This document shows, piece after piece, positions 27,633 through 37,109 of a stretch of 64,000 nucleotides of DNA (its first letter is position 1; each line of letters begins with the position of its first letter). The DNA comes from Legionella sainthelensi (GTDB taxonomy: Bacteria > Pseudomonadota > Gammaproteobacteria > Legionellales > Legionellaceae). A program made the translations under genes and the position numbers. The DNA lies in NCBI RefSeq assembly GCF_900637685.1, contig NZ_LR134388.1:3623001-3687000 (forward strand), given 5' to 3'. The notes under the pieces were generated by a model. The model was given only the letters and a program-made list of their open reading frames with translations. It did not search any database and was not told where the DNA came from.

Positions 27633-28160
27633 TTACAAGTAATTTTTAATTTGTTCATAAAGCGAGGCTTGTATCCCAATCTGAACAAACCCCTTAAATA
27701 CATGCATAGGGATATCCATAACTTGAGAAAAGGTATGATAAATTGAATTACTGTTAATTGTAGATGACCAAGGAATTCTAAATCCACCAGGAGGATAATC
27801 AAGATCCAAGTTATTGATTACCTCTACTGCTGCTTTTATTCGCAACCAGTGCTGTAGGCAATCTTCATTTGTGTATACAGTATGATAGGCATGTATAGGG
27901 AGAGCAAAAGAGCCTAATTCTAATCCATGTAAGTGCGCAAAATGCGCATCATAAGTGATGCAATGCGCTTGTAAACTATGCTCGCTACTATAGCCAATAG
28001 GTACTATGCTACCGGTCTTCCTAGAAGTAGCAAGCCCATGCAATTGAGCCACCACCTTCTTACTTTCAACTTCTCTTAAAATCCAAAAGTCGTGTACAAA
28101 ACGAGTAACAAAAAGAAAAGGGAGCTGAAACATCGCCGCTTGTATACAATATTCTGGCAT
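27633..28160 (-). CDS. unknown protein with WILRE...LHGLA and NSNS motifs
   Basis: 175 residues, no signal peptide. Notable segments are HDFWILREVESKKVVAQLHGLATSR (residues ~23-48), HAYHTVY and INSNSIYHTFSQVM near residue 140. The combination of a F-W-x-L-R strand with L-H-G-L-A and a late N-S-N-S helix suggests an enzyme-like or toxin-associated domain found in scattered proteobacteria, but I cannot name it with certainty. It is divergent from the giant split gene starting at 28368 and shares its ~200-bp promoter region, so a functional link is possible. The intergenic DNA (28161-28367) has TATAAT at 28329 for the rightward gene. Confidence 0.6.
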   Translation of the reverse strand: MPEYCIQAAMFQLPFLFVTRFVHDFWILREVESKKVVAQLHGLATSRKTGSIVPIGYSSEHSLQAHCITYDAHFAHLHGLELGSFALPIHAYHTVYTNEDCLQHWLRIKAAVEVINNLDLDYPPGGFRIPWSSTINSNSIYHTFSQVMDIPMHVFKGFVQIGIQASLYEQIKNYL

Positions 28161-28367
28161 ATGAGATTCCTACCTAATATCTTTTAAACTCTATCACCGT
28201 AGCATAGCTTGTTCCAACAAAAGTAGGCAGCTTGCCATTTCAGAATAAAACCTCTGTATCTTCAAAAATAAAACCCTAACATTCTACTCAGACAGCCCTT
28301 GCTTCATACAATAAAGATAAAAAGTATTGTATAATTTTAATACATGGAAGTAGGCAAGGAGTCTAAA

Positions 28368-29939
28368 ATGGGATACCGTGACGGATTAAAATTCCAATTT
28401 ACTAAAATGGATGCATTGCAAGCTTTAAGCCAACCTGTTTCAACTTTACTAGGAGTATCGAATCAAACAGAACAAACTTTAAATAAGTTAGGCATTAAAA
28501 CAACTTACGATTTAGCAACCTGCCCTCTATTCTTAGTGGCCCAAGATATAGCTTCTGCAGCAAACGGAGAAGGTCATTCAATTATTGCTCGCTCAGGTCG
28601 AATTTCATCAAGTATTATTAGTCCAGATTCACCGCAAACCCCCGATGCTTTAGTAGGAGCTGACATTGCTGCTTTTAGAGATATAAATACCACGCTTGCT
28701 AATGAAATAAAAAATAATCTGCAAATTGATACCATCGGTGACCTAGGGCGCTGGCCTCCCTTTTGCGCCTCTCAAGTGATATTAGATGTTGGAATTCCGG
28801 AATTAAACCAAGAAGGAGAAGAAAAAGGAAGTGAATTGGTTCCCAGACTAGGTGAATATCCGACAGAACGACATTATTATCGTTCGATAGTGATTGATCA
28901 GGTTAGTCCCCAGGAAACCACTGATTTAAATAGCGCAGGTCCAATTGATATTGCCCCCACCATCTCTTCTGATTTTGGTTTTAAAGCCCCGGCAGTTGGA
29001 GCCATGCTAACCTTCGCCCAATCTTGGTTTGCGCAAGGAGTTACCTTGGGTAATTTATTGCATAGCGTTGCACTCGCTCCCGGGGAAAGTACTCGTATTG
29101 CAGTGATGGATTGGTCGCGACAAGTTAAAGCCTCAGACCAAGAGACTATTACTGAAACAGAAAATTTAACCAATACGACCACTCATAATCGTGCAATTAG
29201 TGAAGTACAAAATGCAGTTGCCTCAGAGGTTCAAACGGGATTTTCTAAAACCAGCGGCAGTTCCACTACGTCTGCAGGCGGTGGCGGTTTAGGATTAAGT
29301 TTGGGACCTTTAACTTTAGGTGGAAGTGGATCTTCTGCAACCTCAAGCTCTAATGCTGAAAGCTTTTCAACTTCATCAGGCACTCGTAACCTTGCTGCCA
29401 CAATGAATCAACGGGTTGCTGATGCAACCCAGCAAGCAGCATCCTCCGTACGGGATCGTCGCGCCTCAGTCGTGAAAGAGGTTTCAGAAGAGGAACATCA
29501 AGCGGTCTCTACTCGAATCATCGCTAACTACAACCATATGCATGCTTTAACAATCCAATATTATGAAGTGATTGAAATTTATCGGGTAAATGTGCAATTA
29601 CAACAAGTAGAGCGCTGTCTTTTTGTGCCTATGAAATTACTCCAATTTAACCAGGCAACAATTAAACGTTATCAGGGAGTGCTTGCTAATGCAGCAATTA
29701 GTCAACGGGCAAGGGAATTATTAAGTAGAGAGTTCGGTTCTGTAATGATTCATCCTACCCTACCCCTTCGACCCATACGTACTATATTTGATAATGTAGC
29801 AGCAATCGACAAAATGAGCAGTATTTCTATGCGTCTGTCTACTACAACAGCTAGCCCAGATAGCAGTACCCCCCCCGCAAGTGGAGCCAACAACACCGGC
29901 TACATCACCTCAAGTAAGTGGGCCTTATTGGATCAATGA
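28368..29939 (+). CDS. N-terminal part of a split giant protein of unknown function
   Basis: Start at 28368 behind AAGGAG; an ATG at 28344 lacks one. As read the product has 523 residues. The start resembles a helix-hairpin-helix pair (LLGVSNQTEQTLNKLGIKTTYDLA and LANEIKNNLQIDTIGDLG). A domain with QGVTLGNLLHSVALAPGEST and RIAVMDWSR follows near residues 225-245, a region seen in large uncharacterised bacterial proteins. Then come a Ser/Thr/Gly-rich stretch (~295-345), coiled helices and a conserved-looking IQYYEVIEIYRVNVQLQQVERCLFVP. After a C8 run at 29869-29876 the frame continues for only ~20 codons. Removing one C joins it to the next ORF. Confidence 0.7.
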   Translation: MGYRDGLKFQFTKMDALQALSQPVSTLLGVSNQTEQTLNKLGIKTTYDLATCPLFLVAQDIASAANGEGHSIIARSGRISSSIISPDSPQTPDALVGADIAAFRDINTTLANEIKNNLQIDTIGDLGRWPPFCASQVILDVGIPELNQEGEEKGSELVPRLGEYPTERHYYRSIVIDQVSPQETTDLNSAGPIDIAPTISSDFGFKAPAVGAMLTFAQSWFAQGVTLGNLLHSVALAPGESTRIAVMDWSRQVKASDQETITETENLTNTTTHNRAISEVQNAVASEVQTGFSKTSGSSTTSAGGGGLGLSLGPLTLGGSGSSATSSSNAESFSTSSGTRNLAATMNQRVADATQQAASSVRDRRASVVKEVSEEEHQAVSTRIIANYNHMHALTIQYYEVIEIYRVNVQLQQVERCLFVPMKLLQFNQATIKRYQGVLANAAISQRARELLSREFGSVMIHPTLPLRPIRTIFDNVAAIDKMSSISMRLSTTTASPDSSTPPASGANNTGYITSSKWALLDQ

Positions 29940-32193
29940 TGAATTAATCAGAGCCTCCCGCATCACGTTAGCAAGCATAACAAAACCAAACACGAACAAT
30001 GTATCACTGCCTGGTGAAACCGAATTTTATGGAGTTTCCCTGGATCTGACGGCTCAAAATCGTTCTTCCATTTCCATTACTGCAGCGAACATAGATTTGC
30101 AATCTGGCAATATAGTTAAATTAACCAGCATTAGTCCCGTTAATTGGATTACCAGTGAAGCAATTCCCATTCAAGAGCTTGCTGCAATTAGGATTACCTC
30201 AGCGAATACAAGTTACTTAACAGGGCGATTAACGCTACAGCTTAGTTACAATAGCGCTAAATTCCCGATTAGCTTACCCGTTGAAATTAGTCCTAATGCA
30301 GTAGAAGTACAACTTTGTCAATTTTTAGTGAATCAAAGTGACGAAACTGAATTAGAAATGCACCTGGAACAAAACCGCCTCCATTATAGCCAAGCAATTT
30401 GGCGCGCCCTAGACCCATCGCAAATTGCTCTTCTTTTATCCTCATATACCTTCGAAGGCAAACCCATAGGAGATTTAATCGATCCCAATCCAGTGATGGT
30501 TGCAAGCAATTATTTAGTATTTCGTATGCCAAGCTTTATTGAAGCAGCAGGAGTTACAACCAATGTTTCTGATACAGATGATGAAGCCCATAAAACCTGG
30601 CGTGGATGGTTAAAAGATCGCGGTTTAATTTTAGGTACAGATACAGCAAGAGAACAACTGATTCCCATCCCAACTGGCGGAGTTTTTGCTGAAGCAGTAC
30701 TGGGCCGCTCTAACTGTGCAGAACTACTTGATGCTACTCGTTTTTGGAATTGGCAGGATTCTCCTATACCACTACAACCGCCTGAAATTGCAGCAATTCA
30801 GATGGAATCTCGATCTCAACCTGTTGATGTTACCCCAGGACAGCTCGGGTCTCCCGTGTTAAATATCATGAATCCCACATCTCTCCCTGAGCCAACAGGT
30901 GTAGGAGCCATATTAAATGCCGTTCAAAACGGTAGCATGTTTCGTGACATGGCAGGTCTTGCATCAACTGCAGCCTTAGCACAAGCATTAGGCTCTAATT
31001 CAACCACAGCAGGCGTTGAGGCCGGTAAACAGGCTGCAGCTAATTTAGCTGTTGCAGCTCAAAAAGATATTGAAGAAAAGAAAATCGCAGCCCAACTCGC
31101 CTTAGCGGCTATGGGTTTACCTACAGCAAATGCAGGTTCTACTAAAAATATTTCTGAAGGTGGTGCTTTATTAAATACCGCCAAGGAAATGGATAAGCAA
31201 TCACCAAGAACCTCTCCATCCTCTACCTCTTCTAGTTTAGGAAATGATGGATCCACTATAAATGGTTCTGGAGATAATAGCTCCGGAATGAGTGATCCAA
31301 TCATGCCTGGAGTACCTGATAATGTGCGAAGTCTCTTTGATGGCACTAGTCGAGCTGATGAAGTATTGTCCAAGATGAATTGGGGAAGTTTAGGACAATC
31401 AGGGGCTTCGATTCTTCCTGCCAGTTATGAAGATAAAAGTGGTGGAAGTGGTGGTGGCTCAACAAGTGGAACAGTCATTAGTTATGAACTCGCCTGTTAT
31501 GCCAATTTTCCCAAACCATGGGCCACTGAAGCTGATGAAGTACAAGGTTTAGTGAATAATAAGTGGCTCCCCTCAGCTGAGGATTTTGACAGTATCAGTC
31601 CTGCTGCTACTAGTGCCAATAATCAAGCAACCAAACCTTTTGGTCAGGTCATTCTCTCTCTAGAAGATTTAATTAATACAGTGAATTATTTTGCGCCCAA
31701 GGTAGCTGGATTTGGAACATCTTATGCCTCAAGGGTTCTCAGGCTTAATCTGTTTTTATACGCACAAAATGGAAACGTAGGATTTCAAGGAATATTAACC
31801 ACGAATGGAAAATGGGATGCGGTACTTGGCAATGATGTAAAATCAGCGGGGCTGGATTCTGCACTTATAACAGCTATCAGCAAAAAAGCGGCCACTAAAG
31901 CATTACTCGCCAAGCTCAAAACAGCCTGGGTTCCGGCTACTGAAATCTGGTTGTATAGCTGTTCTGATATTGTCAGCGATGCTTTCGGAAAAAAATTGGC
32001 AAAATTACTCGGAGCCAAGATTCGAGCCTTTGATGAGCCATTTTGGGTATTACCTGCTTATGATACGACACAACAAAAAATCTTATCACGAGATGAGTTT
32101 GGCATTGGCTCTGATTTTGCAGCAGCCGCTGCTACCCGAACAAAAGATCTACACAGCTTGGATGTCTTATCAAAGAGAACCTTTAAACCATAA
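29881..32193 (+). CDS. C-terminal part of the split giant protein, caspase-like end possible
   Basis: The ORF begins at a GTG inside the previous gene and has no ribosome binding site, so it is most likely the continuation of the 28368 ORF after a one-base insertion in C8; together they would encode about 1274 residues joined by a Pro/Thr-rich linker. Residues ~1-280 form a beta-rich domain. Residues 330-540 are Ala/Ser/Gly-rich and of low complexity. The last ~220 residues (ISYELACYANFPKPWATEADE to the end) look like a globular domain with LRLNLFLYAQNGNVGFQG and IWLYSCSDIVSDAF...LLGAKIRAF. That layout recalls caspase-like domains, with Cys694 present but the usual His replaced by Gln629. Intrinsic terminator downstream. 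Confidence 0.65.
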   Translation: MEPTTPATSPQVSGPYWINDELIRASRITLASITKPNTNNVSLPGETEFYGVSLDLTAQNRSSISITAANIDLQSGNIVKLTSISPVNWITSEAIPIQELAAIRITSANTSYLTGRLTLQLSYNSAKFPISLPVEISPNAVEVQLCQFLVNQSDETELEMHLEQNRLHYSQAIWRALDPSQIALLLSSYTFEGKPIGDLIDPNPVMVASNYLVFRMPSFIEAAGVTTNVSDTDDEAHKTWRGWLKDRGLILGTDTAREQLIPIPTGGVFAEAVLGRSNCAELLDATRFWNWQDSPIPLQPPEIAAIQMESRSQPVDVTPGQLGSPVLNIMNPTSLPEPTGVGAILNAVQNGSMFRDMAGLASTAALAQALGSNSTTAGVEAGKQAAANLAVAAQKDIEEKKIAAQLALAAMGLPTANAGSTKNISEGGALLNTAKEMDKQSPRTSPSSTSSSLGNDGSTINGSGDNSSGMSDPIMPGVPDNVRSLFDGTSRADEVLSKMNWGSLGQSGASILPASYEDKSGGSGGGSTSGTVISYELACYANFPKPWATEADEVQGLVNNKWLPSAEDFDSISPAATSANNQATKPFGQVILSLEDLINTVNYFAPKVAGFGTSYASRVLRLNLFLYAQNGNVGFQGILTTNGKWDAVLGNDVKSAGLDSALITAISKKAATKALLAKLKTAWVPATEIWLYSCSDIVSDAFGKKLAKLLGAKIRAFDEPFWVLPAYDTTQQKILSRDEFGIGSDFAAAAATRTKDLHSLDVLSKRTFKP

Positions 32194-32237
32194 TCATGGA
32201 TGCATGATTCATTTTAATCGATTTGCCATTGTTTAAC

Positions 32238-32277
32238 ATCCTCGCCCAGCGACACAGGCGAGGATTTGTGTTTTTTT
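32238..32277 (+). terminator. strong intrinsic terminator of the giant gene
   Basis: ATCCTCGCC (32238-32246) and GGCGAGGAT (32257-32265) form a perfect GC-rich stem followed by TTGTGTTTTTTT. Confidence 0.85.
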
Positions 32278-32405
32278 AGTGCGCTCTCCTGCCGTTACAG
32301 AGAATGGTGTTTTTCCAACCGACATCTTCCGCAAAAGCAACAAATCTTGCAAGAAATTTTATCTTGCCGCATACATTCAATAGCCCCCAGTGCTCCTAAT
32401 AAATA

Positions 32406-32771
32406 TTACTTTAATATGCAAGAAACTGAGCCGTTATCTAATTGCAATTGATTGCCACCCAAATCTGTCATAAATTGCCCAATATAAGTTTGCTTGTGTT
32501 GGTTAAATTGAGCGGAAATGAAAATTCTCGGGCGATCGCGTTCATCTTCGTCCATAGCGACTAAGAGTAAATTACCCCCTCTCATACTAAACCGTGTTAC
32601 ATTCACTGGATAAGCAAAATCAACTTTAGGGAAATCGCCCATTTTACCGGGGACGCCAAAAGAGAGTGGATCTTGGATGCCTTTCATGTGGCATATGACA
32701 GATTTTTGCGACGCCTGAGCTATTGCTCCACCAGCAAACACCAATAGCAATGAAAAAACAACACATTTCAT
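32406..32771 (-). CDS. small exported protein, 121 aa
   Basis: Signal peptide MKCVVFSLLLVFAGGAIAQA, then a ~100-residue beta-rich domain with a Cys near each end (VICHMKG and VSCILK) that likely form a disulphide. Internal motifs FSMRGGNLLLVAMDEDE and TYIGQFMTDLGGNQLQL suggest a lipocalin-like or small barrel fold. No family recognised; periplasmic or secreted. AGGAC precedes the start. Confidence 0.7.
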   Translation of the reverse strand: MKCVVFSLLLVFAGGAIAQASQKSVICHMKGIQDPLSFGVPGKMGDFPKVDFAYPVNVTRFSMRGGNLLLVAMDEDERDRPRIFISAQFNQHKQTYIGQFMTDLGGNQLQLDNGSVSCILK

Positions 32772-32922
32772 AAGACCTGTCCTTATCCTATATTTCTTTT
32801 AATAAGGATAACTGAATCTATAAAAATTCACCATTAATTAACCCCATAAAGAGCATAGGTAGAAAGTTTTAGTTATACTATTGAAATATGGAATATTTAT
32901 GCAATACATAAGGAATATAGAG

Positions 32923-33486
32923 ATGATCAAAGGTTCTGAACTCCTCATCGCGGCCCTGGAAAACGAAGGCGTAGAACATATTTTTGGAATTCCTGGTGAG
33001 GAAAATCTTGACGTAGTCGAAGCACTTCGCAATTCTTCAATCAAACTCGTGTTAACGCGACATGAACAAGCAGCGGCTTTTATGGCGGCAACCTATGGGA
33101 GGTTAACAGGAAAGCCAGGTGTCTGTATCACTACACTTGGTCCTGGCGCTCTTAATCTTACAACCGGAGCCGCTTATGCCCTACTTGGTGGGATGCCAAT
33201 GATCATGATTACCGGACAAAAAGGGGTATTATCCTCGCATCAGGCACGTTTTCAGATGGTGAATACGGTAGCGACAATGCAACCGCTGACTAAAATGTCG
33301 CGTCAAATTATCTCGCCGTCTATGATTCCTACCCTAGTGCGAGAAGCGTTTCATCTCGCGCAAGAGGAAAGCCCAGGTCCAGTTCATTTAGAACTTCCTG
33401 AAGACATTGCTGCGGAGAAAAGTAAAAAATTCCCCTCATTCCACCTCATCCGATTGAATACCCCATCGCGAGCGAGAAAGCCCTAA
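32923..33486 (+). pseudogene. acetolactate synthase large subunit, N-terminal part (frameshifted)
   Basis: The start at 32923 has AAGGAATAT upstream. This part holds the thiamine-diphosphate PYR domain: EGVEHIFGIPGEENLDVVEALR, the catalytic Glu in TRHEQAAAFMA, TLGPGALNLTTGAAYA and GPVHLELPEDIAAE. Immediately afterwards, at an A6 run (33423-33428), the frame is lost and the ORF ends after ~20 unrelated residues. Adding one A restores IPLIPPHPIEYPIASEKALNRA and fuses it to the next ORF into a 546-residue enzyme of normal length. Acetolactate synthase condenses two pyruvates. The sequence is of the FAD-independent, catabolic AlsS-like type by overall look. Confidence 0.85.
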
Positions 33487-33500
33487 ATCGCGCCGCGGAA

Positions 33501-34562
33501 ATGATTATGCAGGCTAAACACCCTTTAGTCATGCTCGGTGCTGTAGCTTCACGACCAAGAGCAACTAATGCTCTTGCCGAATTTATTGTGCGTACCCAAC
33601 TACCCTATTTTACGACGCAAATGGGTAAAGGAACTGTTTCTGGAGCAACAGAATTATACATGGGCACTGCAGCACTCTCCGCTCGAGATTATGTGCATGA
33701 AGCCATAGAAAAAGCAGATCTCATTATTACGATTGGACACAGTACCGTAGAAAAACCTCCTTTCATCATGGAACAATCAAACCTTAAAGTAATCCATGTA
33801 GGATATCAAACAGCTACCGTGGAACAAGTGTATTTTCCACAAGCAGAAGTTATTGGTGATATAGGTCCATCATTGAAATTACTCGCAGATAAAGTTGAAG
33901 GAAAAATTCCTCATGCAAAGGCGCTTCTTCCTTTACGGGAAGGTATTTTGAGTAACATTGCAGCCCGGGCTACTGAAAATCGATTTACCCCCCAACGAAT
34001 GGTACATGATGTCCGACAGGTAATGCCCCATGATGGAATTCTTGCACTGGACAATGGCATGTATAAAATTTGGTTTGCTCGAAATTATCGCACGCAAATG
34101 GCCAATACCATTTTGCTCGATAATGCGCTAGCAACGATGGGAGCTGGCCTTCCTTCAGCAATTATGGCTTCTCTGTTATATCCTAATCGTCGCGTGATGG
34201 CTGTTTGTGGTGACGGTGGTTTTATGATGAACAGCCAGGAATTAGAAACCGCGGTGCGACTTAAATTAAACTTAGTGGTGCTCGTTATAGAAGACAATGC
34301 ATTTGGCATGATCCGCTGGAAACAAGCCGTGGATCATTTTCCAGATTTTGGTATGACGTTTAGCAATCCTGATTTAATCAAATATGCTGAATCCTATGGA
34401 GCACGTGGAACAAGAGTCGAAACCATTGAAAGCTTTCAATCCATTCTTGAAAATGCATTCACTACTGGAGGAGTTCATCTTATTGTTTTCCCAATTGATT
34501 ATTCAGAAAATAAACGTGTTCTTGTAGATGAATTGCAACAACGACTACCACCTGCTAAATAG
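33501..34562 (+). pseudogene. acetolactate synthase large subunit, C-terminal part
   Basis: Continuation of the 32923 ORF after the A6 frameshift. The ATG at 33501 is an internal Met without ribosome site. It contains the central domain (MQAKHPLVMLGAVASRPRA) and the PP domain with the ThDP/Mg motif GDGGFMMNSQELETAVRLKL...EDNAFGMIRWKQ, so all catalytic parts are encoded. The good conservation on both sides of a single-base change argues for a very recent mutation or a sequence error rather than an old pseudogene. It ends 3 bp before the aldehyde dehydrogenase ATG, so both form one operon. Confidence 0.85.
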
Positions 34563-34564
34563 GA

Positions 34565-35965
34565 ATGATGATGAAAAAAACTCTGCAAATAGTGCACGCT
34601 TTTGACCGCTCATTAATCATCGAAATTCCTACTGATGATGCTCAAGCCCTTGAAGTAAAACTTAATACGGCTATGTCGGCGCTAAAAAATCGAGATGACT
34701 GGCTCAAGCCGCATGAGCGAATAAAAATATTAAGGCATACTGCTCAATTATTAGCATCTCAGCAGGAACGATTCGCAAAAATGATTGCTCAAGAAGGGGG
34801 AAAACCAATTACTGATGCAGCAATTGAAGTGTCTCGTGCTGTTGATGGCATCAATAATGCCGCTGACGAATTACGCCACTTTGCTGGTAAAGAAATTCCT
34901 ATGGGGCTAACGCCTGCAAGCGAGCATCGCTGGGCTTTTACAATCAAAGAACCCATTGGCGTTGTCGCTGCTATTTCCGCTTTTAATCATCCATTAAATC
35001 TCATTGTGCATCAAATAGCTCCAGCAATTGCAGTAGGATGCCCGGTGATCATTAAACCTGCTGCACCAACGCCCTTATCCTGTTTAGAATTTGTTAAGTT
35101 ATTACGACAGGCTGGCCTTGAAGAACCCTGGTGTCAAACGCTTATTACAGACGACAATAATTTATCAGAGCAATTAGTAATCGATAAACGTATCTCATTT
35201 TTAAGCTTTATTGGTTCTGCTAAAGTAGGTTGGTACTTACGCAGTAAACTTGCCCCGGGAACTCGCTGTGCTTTGGAACATGGAGGGGCAGCACCAGTGA
35301 TTGTGGATCGCAGTGCTCACTTGTATCAAACGATTCCATCACTAGTCAAAGGCGGATATTACCACGCAGGCCAAGTGTGTGTTTCGGTACAGAGGATTTT
35401 TGTACACCAAGAAATTGTCTCCTCATTCATGGATGAGTTTATTAAGCAGATCAAGAAATTACGCGTTGGAGATCCTCAATTAAAGGAAACTGATGTTGGA
35501 CCCCTTATTCATCCACGTGAAACAGATCGGGTTCTTTCATGGATCGATGAAGCAGTAGAAAAAGGAGCTCAATTATTTGGTGGCGGACGTCTTTCTGAAA
35601 CAACGCTAATACCCGCCGTATTATTCAATCCCCCTGCGGACACTAAAGTATCGCAATTAGAAATTTTTGGCCCAGTAACCTGTGTTTACGAATATGATAA
35701 TCTCGATCATGCCATCAGTGTCGCAAATTCATTACCTTTTGCTTTCCAGGCTAGTGTATTTTCTGAGAATTTAGCGCCTGCACTTAGAGCAGCAGAAGGG
35801 CTAAATGCCTCTGCAGTGCTTATTAATGATCACACTGCTTTTCGGACCGACTGGATGCCTTTTGCTGGATTAAATCAATCAGGTTATGGGATCGGAGGAA
35901 TACCCTCAACCATGAAGGATATGTCGCAAGAAAAAATGATTATTCTAAACCGAAAGTCATCTTGA
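34565..35965 (+). CDS. NAD(P)-dependent aldehyde dehydrogenase
   Basis: 466 residues, ALDH superfamily. Visible features are the N-anchoring motif AISAFNHPLNLIVHQIAPAI, PVIIKPAAPTPLS, the general-base Glu in LEHGGAAPVIVD, the catalytic Cys in YYHAGQVCVSVQRIFV, and EIFGPVTCVYEYD. It oxidises an aldehyde in the cytoplasm; the substrate is unknown. It is directly downstream of acetolactate synthase, with AGGA at the stop codon of that gene serving as the ribosome site. ATG occurs three times in a row (34565, 34568, 34571), so the exact first residue is uncertain. The pairing suggests a shared catabolic pathway around pyruvate and aldehydes. Confidence 0.92.
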   Translation: MMMKKTLQIVHAFDRSLIIEIPTDDAQALEVKLNTAMSALKNRDDWLKPHERIKILRHTAQLLASQQERFAKMIAQEGGKPITDAAIEVSRAVDGINNAADELRHFAGKEIPMGLTPASEHRWAFTIKEPIGVVAAISAFNHPLNLIVHQIAPAIAVGCPVIIKPAAPTPLSCLEFVKLLRQAGLEEPWCQTLITDDNNLSEQLVIDKRISFLSFIGSAKVGWYLRSKLAPGTRCALEHGGAAPVIVDRSAHLYQTIPSLVKGGYYHAGQVCVSVQRIFVHQEIVSSFMDEFIKQIKKLRVGDPQLKETDVGPLIHPRETDRVLSWIDEAVEKGAQLFGGGRLSETTLIPAVLFNPPADTKVSQLEIFGPVTCVYEYDNLDHAISVANSLPFAFQASVFSENLAPALRAAEGLNASAVLINDHTAFRTDWMPFAGLNQSGYGIGGIPSTMKDMSQEKMIILNRKSS

Positions 35966-36176
35966 GGATAAAACGAACTTATCTATTCAGAAGTTTGGCT
36001 TGTTTCTCGGTGAATAGGTGGAGTTGAATTTGGGTTGCGCTAAATAAAATTTTCGGTACATAAGGTGTAAACACATACAAACTGACACTTGCCCATTTAT
36101 CGGCTAAATCAATACAATATCTGAGGCAGGTACTTTAACCTTGTCCTCAGATATATTTTTAATCGTTTTTTCCAGT

Positions 36177-36437
36177 TTATTGGTTAGTTCCAGTACCACC
36201 ACCAGTTCCTGTTCCGCTATTCCCACCGGCTCCAGGTTCGTTATCAACACCACTTCCTGTTCCATTATCTACACCAGTCCCAGCCCCACCATTCACGCCA
36301 GTTCCAGCTCCATTTCCAGAACTACCGCCGACCCCACCTCCACCACCTGCGCCACCCGCACCTCCAGCACCACCTACTGCGTTTGAGGTTGAAAAAATAA
36401 ATAATGTTAATAAAGCCAGTAATATCCTTTTCATCAT
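36177..36437 (-). CDS. secreted glycine-rich protein, 86 aa
   Basis: AAGGAG precedes the ATG. After a signal peptide (MKRILLALLTLFIFSTSNA) nearly the whole mature chain consists of Gly with Ala, Val, Asn, Thr and Asp in short GGAGGAGG and GTGVDNGTG-type repeats (Gly every second to third residue), ending in TGTNQ. There is no globular domain. It could be a surface or extracellular structural protein. The DNA repeats make the length prone to change. The mirror reading frame on the other strand is an artefact of the GGN codons. Confidence 0.6.
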   Translation of the reverse strand: MMKRILLALLTLFIFSTSNAVGGAGGAGGAGGGGGVGGSSGNGAGTGVNGGAGTGVDNGTGSGVDNEPGAGGNSGTGTGGGTGTNQ

Positions 36438-37109
36438 TATCTCCTTATCACAAATTAGAGCTATCTAAGCTTACGTAAGACAGAACAAAAGAAACAGCTT
36501 ATGGAAAATAAGAATATGAGATCATTTTTATTTGTCTCACTTTTTATTGTAGATCTATTTGTATAAAATTTGACAAATCATTACCCCAAAAGTTAAAAGT
36601 CTTGAAGGGATAATAACTAAAATAATTATCAATCTGTTTTTTCTAATTCTTGTACTATTTAGAAATTAAGCTCAAACCAGTAACAAGATAATTAGAATCA
36701 GAAGCAGTAAACCCACTCCACCGCTTGGATAATATCCCCATTCTCTGCTATAGGGCCATCTAGGCAGCAAACCGATTAAAAGTAAAATTAATATAATAAG
36801 TAAGAGTAAGTGCATCATTCAATTCCTTTTTTAAGAAGGCTCTAAGCGCAAAATGAGTATTTTGGCTCTCATCGCTATTAACCTTTACAAAGATGGACTT
36901 TGTATTCCCTTAAAAATATTAAAGTACATAAATCAGGATTTGTAAAGATTGAGGCATCTTTATTAGGGTTTGTTTACATTTACTCCCCAGATACCGTACT
37001 GCCATTAAATTAAGGAAAAAAATTTGAAAATAAAGGAGATTTTACCTAATATTTTCTTAATAATTGATAAGTATACTGGCGCCGAAACAAAAGCCTTGGA
37101 GAAATATTT
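36438..37109. other. intergenic region containing only a tiny membrane-protein gene
   Basis: AT-rich sequence between the glycine-rich gene and the 106-residue membrane protein. Apart from the small gene at 36672-36818 I find no coding frame, repeat or RNA gene. Confidence 0.4.
36672..36818 (-). CDS. 48-residue membrane protein, DUF3309-like
   Basis: Short gene with AAGGAA 5 bp before ATGATG. The product is MMHLLLLIILILLLIGLLP, then RWPYSREWGYYPSGGVG, then LLLLILIILLLV: two hydrophobic helices joined by a WPYSRxWGYYPSGG loop. This is the pattern of the DUF3309 family of small bacterial membrane proteins (about 50 residues). Function is unknown; related proteins are often stress-associated. 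It is shorter than usual gene-finder cut-offs. Confidence 0.8.
   Translation of the reverse strand: MMHLLLLIILILLLIGLLPRWPYSREWGYYPSGGVGLLLLILIILLLV

Noticed and set aside
36141..36386. Plus-strand Ser/Thr-rich 81-residue ORF
   Set aside because: Mirror image of the glycine-rich gene; the repeats are GGN codons read on the other strand.
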